From: JBFHNV01 sp965365655
Lineage (GTDB): Bacteria > Pseudomonadota > Gammaproteobacteria > HK1
NCBI GenBank assembly: GCA_965365655.1
Contig: CBDUCN010000109.1
Location: forward strand, 1 to 14,513
Length of the DNA stretch: 14,513 nt
Direction: 5' to 3'
A program made the translations under genes and the position numbers. Below, piece after piece: positions 1 to 5,918 of this stretch (position 1 is its first letter; every line of letters begins with the position of its first letter). Under the pieces are notes generated by a model. That model made no database searches and was not told the DNA's origin. It was given only the letters and a program-made list of their open reading frames with translations.

Positions 1-340
1 CGTCGACCGCGCGTTCGCGCACCTGCCCGTCCGACGCGAGCGCGCGCACGCGGCACGGAACCGGGCTCGGCCCGCGCACCCGGATCCGCCATTCACTGTC
101 GTCGCGACGCGTGCTGGCGAGCACCTGCGACGGGTCGAACGCGTTGACCACGGTCACGTCCGCGTCGCGCGGCTTCTCCCCCCGCACCACGATGCGCGCG
201 TCCTCACCGTCCCACCGCGCACGGTCGATGCGCAGGCTCGCCGCCGCGCTCTCGTCCGAGCTCGCGTGCACCGCCGCACCCGCGACCGCGAGTGCCAGGA
301 TGGTGCCCGCCCCGATCCGTCTCGTGCTGCGTCCGCGCAT
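1..340 (-). CDS. Exported protein of unknown function, 5' part only (runs off the left edge)
   Basis: The reverse strand reads open from an ATG at 340 to the window edge, giving 113 residues with no stop. The start has a good ribosome binding site: GGGGGAA with 7 bases before the ATG. The N terminus (MRGRSTRRIGAGTILALAVA...) has an arginine-rich n-region, a hydrophobic core and a probable signal peptidase site near AVHA-SSDE, so export is likely. The mature part is polar and looks beta-rich, with alternating segments such as DARIVVRGEKP, DVTVVNAFDPSQVL and WRIRVRGPSP. That would fit an Ig-like or carbohydrate-binding-like repeat, but I recognise no specific family. The gene is divergent from the cupin gene. 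Its control region (341-440) holds a CRP-like palindrome and a weak FNR-like box. Function unknown. Confidence 0.6.
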   Translation of the reverse strand, partial: MRGRSTRRIGAGTILALAVAGAAVHASSDESAAASLRIDRARWDGEDARIVVRGEKPRDADVTVVNAFDPSQVLASTRRDDSEWRIRVRGPSPVPCRVRALASDGQVRERAVD

Positions 341-399
341 CGCTTGGTTCCCCCATGCTGGTGCATCGCTCGCGGCGGTTGCCGCGACATGCGTTACAC

Positions 400-413
400 A
401 AGACACGCGTCAA
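400..413 (-). promoter_or_regulatory. Weak FNR-like box upstream of the exported-protein gene
   Basis: On the reverse strand the bases read TTGAC-GCGT-GTCTT. This matches 8 of 10 positions of the FNR/Anr pattern TTGAY-N4-RTCAA: one half-site is perfect and the other ends TT instead of AA. Its centre lies about 67 bp before the ATG at 340, the same offset as the better boxes before pncA and the PHA synthase gene. No convincing -10 hexamer follows at the class II spacing, so this is only a candidate. Confidence 0.25.
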
Positions 414-423
414 CGGCGGCGTT

Positions 424-439
424 TGTGAACCGCATCACT
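424..439. promoter_or_regulatory. CRP/Vfr-like palindrome
   Basis: TGTGA-ACCGCA-TCACT matches 9 of 10 conserved positions of the CRP pattern TGTGA-N6-TCACA. It lies about 84-99 bp upstream of the reverse-strand start at 340 and some 330 bp from the cupin start, so the exported-protein gene is the likelier target. One such match in a window of this size could occur by chance. Confidence 0.3.
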
Positions 440-734
440 GTCCAGGCGGCGCGCACGCACGCCGGACACGCGTGCCGTGTATTGCAGCGACGCAACAGGG
501 TGGAACCGAATAGAGACGACCGAAGCGAGTGCTGGACCCGGGTATGAAACGCGGCGCTCGCGCCGGGCGCGAATCGAGTCGGGCACGCGCAGAACTCACG
601 GCATTCCCGCCGGGCACGGCGTCACCGGCGGCGGCGCAGCGGCACGCGTGCTCATCGTCGCGAGCAACGCGGCGCAGCGCCCGATCGCGCGCCGTTGGGC
701 GGCGCTGGTGCTCCTTGCGCAAGCGTGCAGGCGC

Positions 735-740
735 TATGAT
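735..740 (+). promoter_or_regulatory. Possible -10 hexamer for the cupin gene
   Basis: TATGAT matches 5 of 6 positions of the sigma-70 -10 consensus and stands out in GC-rich surroundings. It lies 32 bases before the ATG at 773. The nearest -35-like hexamer, TTGCGC at 715-720, leaves only 14 bases of spacing, shorter than the usual 16-18. The -35 assignment is therefore doubtful, although the -10 is plausible. Confidence 0.35.
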
Positions 741-772
741 GCGCCCGGCCCCCACGAGGAGACGCGCTCGCG

Positions 773-1177
773 ATGTCCGCGCCCGATCGAATCCCCGCGC
801 CCACCGCCCGGCCCTTCGTACGCAACGCGGACGTGCCCGCCGAGCCGGTCGCGGCGCTCGAAGGCGCCGCCGGCGCGGGCGCCGCGTCGCTCGCCATCAA
901 GGCCCTGCTGACCGGCCGGGACATGCTGTTCATGGAGGTGCACCGCGAGAAGGGGCGCATCGACCCCGAGCACGCGCACCCGGATCACGAGTCCATCTGC
1001 TACCTCGTGCGCGGACGCATGAAGGTGGTGATCGCCGGCGAGTCCTTCATCGCCGGGCCCGGCGATGCGTGGGTGCACCCCGCCGGCGTGCCGCACTGGC
1101 ACGAGGCGCTGGAGGATTCGCTGCAGGTGGAGGTCAAGTCGCCGCCGCGCATCGCGTGGCGCGCGGCCGGGGACTGA
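773..1177 (+). CDS. Small single-domain cupin protein
   Basis: A 134-residue protein with a single cupin beta-barrel at about residues 45-125. Cupin motif 1 is visible as His67-x-His69-x3-Glu73 followed by a strand ending in RGRMKV. Motif 2 is GPGDAWVHPAGVPHWHEA, which supplies His108. These three His and one Glu are the usual metal ligands, so a metal-binding barrel is expected. Size and layout fit the cupin_2 family, whose members range from dioxygenases and isomerases to sugar- or ligand-binding proteins. The sequence alone does not tell which. There is no signal peptide, so it is probably cytoplasmic. An AGGAG lies about 12 bases before the ATG. The gene stands alone; 172 bp separate it from the CBS gene, which has its own control sites. 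Confidence 0.85.
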   Translation: MSAPDRIPAPTARPFVRNADVPAEPVAALEGAAGAGAASLAIKALLTGRDMLFMEVHREKGRIDPEHAHPDHESICYLVRGRMKVVIAGESFIAGPGDAWVHPAGVPHWHEALEDSLQVEVKSPPRIAWRAAGD

Positions 1178-1236
1178 GAGCCCCTGACCGGGAGCCCCCG
1201 AAGGCCTTCGCGGTGCCGGCGCGCGTCGCCGGGCGC

Positions 1237-1250
1237 GTGACCCAGGTCAA
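1237..1250. promoter_or_regulatory. FNR/Anr-type box upstream of the CBS gene
   Basis: GTGAC-CCAG-GTCAA matches 9 of 10 positions of TTGAY-N4-RTCAA; read on the reverse strand it is TTGAC-CTGG-GTCAC. The core is nearly the same as the box before the PHA synthase gene (TTGAC-CTGG-ATCAG). Its centre is about 106 bp before the CBS start. No clear -10 hexamer follows at the ideal spacing; CATACA at 1283-1288 is possible. Oxygen-responsive control of the CBS gene is therefore an inference. Confidence 0.45.
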
Positions 1251-1268
1251 CCCCTCCGCCGCGCGTGA

Positions 1269-1284
1269 TGGCACGCTGCACGCA
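1269..1284 (+). promoter_or_regulatory. Weak sigma-54-like promoter before the CBS gene
   Basis: TGGCACG-CTGC-ACGCA has a perfect -24 element (TGGCACG) and the required GG-N10-GC geometry. The -12 element is ACGCA rather than TTGCA. It lies 65 bp before the CBS start. The two missing T residues make activity uncertain, and sigma-54 promoters are not FNR-activated, so it would be an alternative to the FNR-type box just upstream. Confidence 0.22.
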
Positions 1285-1349
1285 TACAGGCGGCAGGGCG
1301 GGCGGCGGCGAATTCCTCGCCGCGGCGCCGGCCGGGCGGAGGAGCAATC

Positions 1350-1832
1350 ATGCGAGTCGGTGAGTACTGCACGAGAGAGGTCGCCTTCGCGACGCGCGAG
1401 ATGGGGGTGGCGGAGGTCGCACGGGTGATGCGCTCCGAGCACGTGGGCACGGTGGTGGTCGTCGACGAGGAGAACGGCGCACGGCACCCGGTGGGCATCG
1501 TCACCGATCGCGACCTGGTGCTCGAGGTCCTCGCGGCGGGCCTGGACCCGGACGCGGTGAGCGTGGGTGACCTGTGCACCCGGGCGCTGGCCACGGCCTG
1601 CGACGACGACGACCTGATGATCACGCTGGAGCGCATGGGCAGCCTGGGCGTGCGGCGCATGCCGGTGCTGGACGCCGAGGGCGCGCTGGCCGGCATCCTC
1701 GCGGCGGACGACGTCATGGAGGTGGTCGGCGAGCTGTGCGGGCACATCGCGACCCTGTTCTCGCGCGAGGTGGCGGCGGAGGTTCGCGAGCGTCCCGCCG
1801 CGACGTCGGCGGGGCGCACGTTGCGGGCGTGA
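1350..1832 (+). CDS. Paired-CBS-domain protein
   Basis: A 160-residue protein made almost entirely of two CBS domains (about residues 7-65 and 72-130), together forming one Bateman module. Typical strings are visible: VARVMRSEHVGTVVVVDEE and VGIVTDRDLVLEV in the first repeat, MGSLGVRRMPVLDAEG and AGILAADDVMEVV in the second. Such modules bind adenine nucleotides, NAD or SAM and act as energy sensors. No catalytic domain is attached, so this is a stand-alone sensor. The last 30 residues (HIATLFSREVAAEV...) are charged and probably helical. A strong GGAGGAG lies 5 bases before the ATG. Family relatives include M. tuberculosis Hrp1, a hypoxic response protein, and the FNR-type box upstream fits a similar role. 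Partner and ligand are unknown. Confidence 0.9.
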   Translation: MRVGEYCTREVAFATREMGVAEVARVMRSEHVGTVVVVDEENGARHPVGIVTDRDLVLEVLAAGLDPDAVSVGDLCTRALATACDDDDLMITLERMGSLGVRRMPVLDAEGALAGILAADDVMEVVGELCGHIATLFSREVAAEVRERPAATSAGRTLRA

Positions 1833-1938
1833 GCCCGGGTTCGGGCGGCGGGCAGCGCGCCAGGCGCTGGCCTGACGTGACGCGGCCGCGATGCGGCGCG
1901 TGCAGCCGTGCCGTCGAGCGCCGCGGGGGCGGTGCGCG

Positions 1939-3693
1939 ATGCTGACGCCTGAACAGGCGGCATTGCGCGATCACGTCTGGCGCAGCGCGTACCGGCTGCA
2001 CGACGGCGCACGCGCGGAGCCGGATCTGGACGCGACCTGGCAGCGGGTGGCGCACGCGCTCGCGCAGGCGGAGCCCGCGGATCAGCGCGCACGCCAGGCC
2101 GCGCGCTTCCACGCGCTGCTCGCGAGCGGCGCGTTCCTGCCCGGCGGTCGCATCATCGCCGGCGCCGGCAGCGCGAGCCGCGTGACGCTGTTCAACTGCT
2201 TCGTGATGGGGCCGATCGAGGACTCGCTGGACGGGATCCTCGCGGCGCTTCGCGAGGGCGCGATCACGATGCAGCAGGGCGGCGGCGTGGGCTTCGACTT
2301 CTCCACGCTGCGCCCGCGCGGCAGCCCCGCGGCGGACACCGGCGGGCGGGCGTCCGGGCCGGTGTCGTTCATGGCCATCTGGGACACCACCTGCCGCACG
2401 CTGCTCGAGACCAGCCGCCGGCGCGGCGCGATGATGGCGACGCTGCGCTGCGACCACCCGGACATCGAGGCCTTCGTCGACGCCAAGCGCACGCCGGGCG
2501 CGCTCACCAGCTTCAACCTCTCGGTGCTGGTCAGCGACGCGTTCATGCGCGCGGTCGCGGACGACGCGCCCTGGCAGCTCGCGTTTCCGGCGGCGGGGAA
2601 CGGCGCCGTTCGCACCGTGCGCGCGCGTGCGCTGTGGACTCGCATCCTGCGCGCGGCGTGGGAAACGGCCGAGCCGGGAGTGCTGTTCGTGGACCGCATC
2701 AACGAGCGCAACAACCTGGGCTGGCGCGAGCGCATCAGCGCGACGAACCCCTGCGGCGAGCTGCCACTGCCGCCGTACGGCGCGTGCAACCTGGGCTCGC
2801 TGAACCTGGTGCACTTCGTGCGCGAGCCGTTCGGCGACGGCGCGCGCATCGACCACGACGCGCTCGCCGACGCGGCGGCGCTCGCGACGCGCATGCTCGA
2901 CGACGTGATCGACGTGTCGCGCTTCCCGCTGCCGGCGCAGGCCGCGCAGGCGCGCAGCAGCCGGCGCATCGGACTCGGGGTGACCGGGCTCGCGGACGCG
3001 CTGATCATGCTCGGGCTGCGCTACGGCTCCGCGGCCTCGGTGCGCGCCGCGGAGAAGGTCATGCGCGTGGTGTGCCACGCCGCGTACGGCGCGTCCGTCG
3101 GCCTCGCCCGCGAGCGCGGCACCTTCCCCCACTTCGAGCCCGGGCCGTACCTGCTCGCGCCGTTCGTCGCCGCGTTGCCGCAGCGGCTGCGGGACGCCAT
3201 CGCGCGCCACGGCATCCGCAACAGCCACCTCACCGCGATCGCGCCCGCCGGCAGCATCAGCCTGCTCGCGGGCGGCGTGTCCAGCGGCATCGAGCCGGTG
3301 TTCGCCGCGCACTGGCGGCGCCGCATGCGCAACGCCGACGGCACGCTCGAGGTGCTGGAGCTCGAGGATCCGGCCGTCGCCGCGTGGCGCGCGCGCGGCG
3401 GACAGGGGCTGCCCCCCGGCTTCGTCGACGCCCCGCGGGTGAGCGCCAAGGAGCAGCTCGCGATGCAGGCCGCGATGCAGGCGCACGTGGACAGCGCGAT
3501 CTCGAAGACGGTGACGCTGCCCGAGGACTGCAGCTTCGAGGACTTCCGCTCGGTGTACGGCCGCGCGTGGCGGCTCGGCCTGAAGGGCTGCACCGCGTAC
3601 CGTCCCGGCACCGCTCGCGGCGCGGTGCTCGAGCCGCTCGCGGAATCCGGCGACGGCCCCCTGTGCTGCACTCCGGAGCGCGAGGGCGCGTAG
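1939..3693 (+). CDS. nrdJ: Adenosylcobalamin-dependent (class II) ribonucleoside-diphosphate reductase, compact form
   Basis: A 584-residue enzyme that reduces ribonucleotides to deoxyribonucleotides using coenzyme B12, without oxygen. The catalytic set is visible: Cys87 in FNCFVM and Cys283 in ACNLGSLNL form the redox pair. Asn270-Pro-Cys272-Gly-Glu274 is the radical loop, with Cys272 as the thiyl residue. The 11-residue step from Cys272 to Cys283 is the same as in Thermotoga NrdJ. APAGSISLLAGGVSSGIEPV is the usual substrate phosphate-binding region. The C terminus carries a Cys576-Cys577 pair, probably for thioredoxin-type re-reduction. No N-terminal ATP-cone is present, so allosteric activity control is probably absent. 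I chose ATG 1939 (MLTPEQAALRD...) because family members begin just before the W-x3-Y-R-L segment; ATG 1891 would add a basic 16-residue extension. No cobalamin riboswitch is visible upstream. It could equally be called nrdZ, after the hypoxia-induced mycobacterial form. Confidence 0.93.
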   Translation: MLTPEQAALRDHVWRSAYRLHDGARAEPDLDATWQRVAHALAQAEPADQRARQAARFHALLASGAFLPGGRIIAGAGSASRVTLFNCFVMGPIEDSLDGILAALREGAITMQQGGGVGFDFSTLRPRGSPAADTGGRASGPVSFMAIWDTTCRTLLETSRRRGAMMATLRCDHPDIEAFVDAKRTPGALTSFNLSVLVSDAFMRAVADDAPWQLAFPAAGNGAVRTVRARALWTRILRAAWETAEPGVLFVDRINERNNLGWRERISATNPCGELPLPPYGACNLGSLNLVHFVREPFGDGARIDHDALADAAALATRMLDDVIDVSRFPLPAQAAQARSSRRIGLGVTGLADALIMLGLRYGSAASVRAAEKVMRVVCHAAYGASVGLARERGTFPHFEPGPYLLAPFVAALPQRLRDAIARHGIRNSHLTAIAPAGSISLLAGGVSSGIEPVFAAHWRRRMRNADGTLEVLELEDPAVAAWRARGGQGLPPGFVDAPRVSAKEQLAMQAAMQAHVDSAISKTVTLPEDCSFEDFRSVYGRAWRLGLKGCTAYRPGTARGAVLEPLAESGDGPLCCTPEREGA

Positions 3694-3694
3694 C

Positions 3695-3710
3695 GCCGCC
3701 GCGCGGCGGC
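3695..3710. terminator. Perfect 16-bp palindrome just after the reductase gene
   Basis: GCCGCCGCGCGGCGGC is fully self-complementary and starts 2 bases after the reductase stop codon. The RNA could form a very stable GC hairpin, but no T-run follows. It may attenuate or terminate transcription, or protect the 3' end. In GC-rich DNA such palindromes also arise by chance. Confidence 0.3.
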
Positions 3711-3742
3711 CCCGGCACGCGCGGCAGGCAACGCGGCGCCGG

Positions 3743-3756
3743 CTGATCGGCATCAA
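3743..3756. promoter_or_regulatory. FNR/Anr-type box upstream of pncA
   Basis: CTGAT-CGGC-ATCAA matches 9 of 10 positions of TTGAY-N4-RTCAA. The centre is about 69 bp before the pncA start at 3819. A -10-like hexamer, GACCAT at 3779-3784, follows after exactly 22 bases, the spacing of a class II FNR promoter with the box centred at -41.5. The predicted transcript start near 3791 lies downstream of the alternative starts at 3756 and 3783, which supports the ATG at 3819. Confidence 0.5.
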
Positions 3757-3818
3757 TGTGCGCGCGGGCCGCGAGACCGACCATGGCGCCACACACGGGA
3801 GATCGGTGGAGGATGCGA

Positions 3819-4430
3819 ATGGCCGAGGAGCCCACGCAGCCCGCGCCAGCGCGGCCTGTCGGCCCGGGCGACGCGCTGCTCGTCGTGGACGTGCAGCGCG
3901 ACTTCCTGCCGGGCGGCGCGCTGGGCGTTCCCGGCGGCGACGAGGTGGTCGCGGTCATCAACCGCATCGCGGCCCGCTTCGCGCGGGCGGGCCTCCCGAT
4001 CGCCGCCAGCCGCGACTGGCACCCGCCCGGGCACTGCTCGTTCGCGCCCGAGGGCGGCACCTGGCCGCCGCACTGCGTGGCCGGCACCCCCGGCGCCGAG
4101 CTGGCACCGGGGCTCGAGCTGCCCGACGGCGCGCTGCTGGTGAGCAAGGCCACGACGCCGGCCAAGGACGCGTACTCCGCGTTCCAGGACACGGAGCTCG
4201 CCGAGTGCCTGCGCGCGCAGGGCGTGAAGCGCGTGTTCGTCACGGGACTCGCCACCGACTACTGCGTGCTGCACACGGCGCTGGACGCGCGGCGCCTCGG
4301 CTTCGAGGTCGTGGTGCTCGCCGATGCGGTCCGCGCCGTGAACGCGTCGCCCGACGACGGCGACGCGGCGCTCGCGCGCATGCGCGGTGCCGGGTGCGCC
4401 GTCGCCGCGACGCTCGCGCCGGCGACGTGA
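3819..4430 (+). CDS. pncA: Nicotinamidase (pyrazinamidase family)
   Basis: A 203-residue isochorismatase-fold hydrolase that converts nicotinamide to nicotinate and ammonia in NAD salvage. The catalytic triad is Asp24 (LLVVDVQRDF), Lys110 (VSKAT) and Cys149 (ATDYCVLHTALDA). The metal-binding residues are Asp66 and His68 (SRDWHPPGH) and His85 (WPPHCVAGTPG), all as in E. coli PncA, and the length is typical. The start at 3819 is chosen because GGAGG at 3808-3812 precedes it by 6 bases; upstream ATGs at 3756, 3783 and 3813 are less well placed. The stop codon overlaps the pncB start, so the two are translated from one message. The FNR-type box upstream suggests induction when oxygen is low. Little doubt about the function. 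Confidence 0.95.
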   Translation: MAEEPTQPAPARPVGPGDALLVVDVQRDFLPGGALGVPGGDEVVAVINRIAARFARAGLPIAASRDWHPPGHCSFAPEGGTWPPHCVAGTPGAELAPGLELPDGALLVSKATTPAKDAYSAFQDTELAECLRAQGVKRVFVTGLATDYCVLHTALDARRLGFEVVVLADAVRAVNASPDDGDAALARMRGAGCAVAATLAPAT

Positions 4431-5809
4431 GCGCGCGCACCGAACACTCCGGCGCACGCGTGGCCCCGCCCGGCGATCCGGGGGCCAGCGCGCTGCTCAC
4501 CGATCTCTACGAGCTCACGATGCTCGAGGTCTACCGCGGGCACGGCATGCACGACACCGCGGTGTTCGAGTTCTTCGTGCGCCGCCTGCCCGCGCAGCGC
4601 AACTTCCTGATCGCTGCGGGACTCGAGCAGACGCTCGCGTTTCTCGAAGACCTGCACTTCACGGCGGGCGAGATCGACTGGCTGGCCGACACCGGCAACC
4701 ACAGCGACGACTTCCTCGCGTGGCTCGCGGATCTGCGCTTCACCGGGGACGTGCACGCGATGCCCGAGGGCACCGTGTTCTTCGCGAACGAGCCCGTGCT
4801 GCGCGTCACGGCGCCGATGCCGCAGGCGCAGCTCGTGGAGACCCGCATCGTGAACCTGTTGCAGCTGCAGACGCTGATCGCGAGCAAGGCCGCACGCTGC
4901 GTGCTCGCGGCGCCGGACCGGCTGCTGGTCGACTTCGGGCTGCGCCGCGCCCACGGCGCGGAAGCCGGACTGCTGGCGGCGCGCGCGAGCTACCTCGCGG
5001 GCTTCGCCGGCAGCGCGACGGTGCTCGCAGGACAGCGCTTCGGCATCCCGACCTACGGCACGATGGCGCACTCCTTCGTGCAGGCGCACGACCGCGAGGA
5101 GGAGGCCTTCCTGCGCTTCGCGCGCGCGCGGCGGCGCAACGTCGTGCTGCTGATCGACACCTACGACACCCTCGCGGGCGCGGCGCGCGCGGTGTCCGCC
5201 GCGCGCACGCTGGCCCGCGAGGGCATCGCGGTGAACGCCGTGCGCCTCGACAGCGGGGACCTGGACGATCTCGCGCGCAGGGTGCGCGGCGTCCTCGACG
5301 ACGGCGGCTGCCGGGACACGCGCATCTTCGCGAGCGGCGGCCTGGACGAGCACCGGCTGCAGGCGCTGGTGGGCGCCGGCGCGCCCATCGACGGCTTCGG
5401 CGTCGGCACCAGCCTGGACGTCAGCGCCGATGCCCCGTACCTGGACTGCGTGTACAAGCTGCAGGAGTACGCCGGCCTGCCGCGGCGCAAGCGCTCCACC
5501 GCGAAGGCCACCTGGCCGGGGCGCAAGCAGGTGTACCGGCTGCTGGACGCGCGCGGCCGGATGCAGCGCGACGTGATCACGCTGGAGGACGACGCGCCCC
5601 ACGGCCAGCCGCTGATCGAGCCCGTGATGCGCGACGGCCGGCGCGTCGGCGCCGCGCCGTCGCTGGCCGAGATCCGCGAGCGCACCGCGCGGTCCCTGGC
5701 CGCGCTGCCGCCGGCGCTGCGCAGCCTCGACGCCGCGCCCGCGTACCCGGTCGCGATCGCCCCGGCCCTCGCACGCCTCGCCGACGAGGTGGACGCGCGC
5801 ACGTCCTGA
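4427..5809 (+). CDS. pncB: Nicotinate phosphoribosyltransferase
   Basis: A 460-residue enzyme that joins nicotinate and PRPP to give nicotinate mononucleotide, the committed step of the salvage path fed by PncA. Family signatures are clear: TDLYELTMLEVYRGHG at the N terminus, FEFFVRRLPAQRNFLIAAGL, ASKAARCVLAA, FGLRRAHG, and YGTMAHSFVQA with the phosphorylatable His215. VRLDSGDLDDLA and FGVGTSLDVS form the phosphate-binding loops. The start is a GTG at 4427 that shares four bases with the pncA stop (GTGA), a layout typical of translational coupling; no strong separate ribosome binding site is seen. Length and motifs resemble the longer bacterial type seen in actinobacteria and many proteobacteria. 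A mycobacterial relative, PncB2, is hypoxia-induced and lies near a class II reductase gene, as here. Confidence 0.95.
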   Translation: MSARTEHSGARVAPPGDPGASALLTDLYELTMLEVYRGHGMHDTAVFEFFVRRLPAQRNFLIAAGLEQTLAFLEDLHFTAGEIDWLADTGNHSDDFLAWLADLRFTGDVHAMPEGTVFFANEPVLRVTAPMPQAQLVETRIVNLLQLQTLIASKAARCVLAAPDRLLVDFGLRRAHGAEAGLLAARASYLAGFAGSATVLAGQRFGIPTYGTMAHSFVQAHDREEEAFLRFARARRRNVVLLIDTYDTLAGAARAVSAARTLAREGIAVNAVRLDSGDLDDLARRVRGVLDDGGCRDTRIFASGGLDEHRLQALVGAGAPIDGFGVGTSLDVSADAPYLDCVYKLQEYAGLPRRKRSTAKATWPGRKQVYRLLDARGRMQRDVITLEDDAPHGQPLIEPVMRDGRRVGAAPSLAEIRERTARSLAALPPALRSLDAAPAYPVAIAPALARLADEVDARTS

Positions 5810-5816
5810 AGCGATC

Positions 5817-5832
5817 GGCACGGCTCCGTGCC
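5817..5832. terminator. Hairpin just after pncB
   Basis: GGCACGG-CT-CCGTGCC is a perfect 7-bp inverted repeat starting 7 bases after the pncB stop. No T-run follows, so it is at best a weak terminator or pause site closing the pncA-pncB unit before the amidase gene. Confidence 0.35.
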
Positions 5833-5918
5833 CGCCGCGCATCCGCCACCGGGCCGTTCGCACCTCGCGCCGTCCCCGCGCTATCGTGCCCGTCGCCACC
5901 CCTGCCGGAGCGCCGCGC

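Larger units (their letters stand above)
341..772. other. Gene-free divergent control region
   Basis: These 432 bases separate the divergent exported-protein and cupin genes. Several ORFs cross it on both strands, but their translations are arginine-, alanine- and proline-rich with no recognisable domain and typical of GC-rich noise. The left part, 400-439, holds two candidate regulator sites listed separately. The right end holds a TATGAT hexamer before the cupin gene. The middle (about 440-700) shows nothing I can assign. Confidence 0.55.

Noticed and set aside
529..1428. 299-codon forward ORF across the cupin gene
   Set aside because: It is very arginine-rich and runs in another frame through the cupin gene, whose His/Glu ligands and motifs are intact. 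It is not a gene.
1833..1938. Search for a cobalamin riboswitch before the class II reductase
   Set aside because: Only 106 bases separate the CBS and reductase genes, and no B12-box-like string is present there.
1714..3792. 692-codon reverse-strand ORF opposite the reductase gene
   Set aside because: Its translation is Arg/Ala/Gly/His-rich with no domain, and it lies opposite a clear class II reductase with intact motifs. It is a shadow of the GC-rich codon bias.
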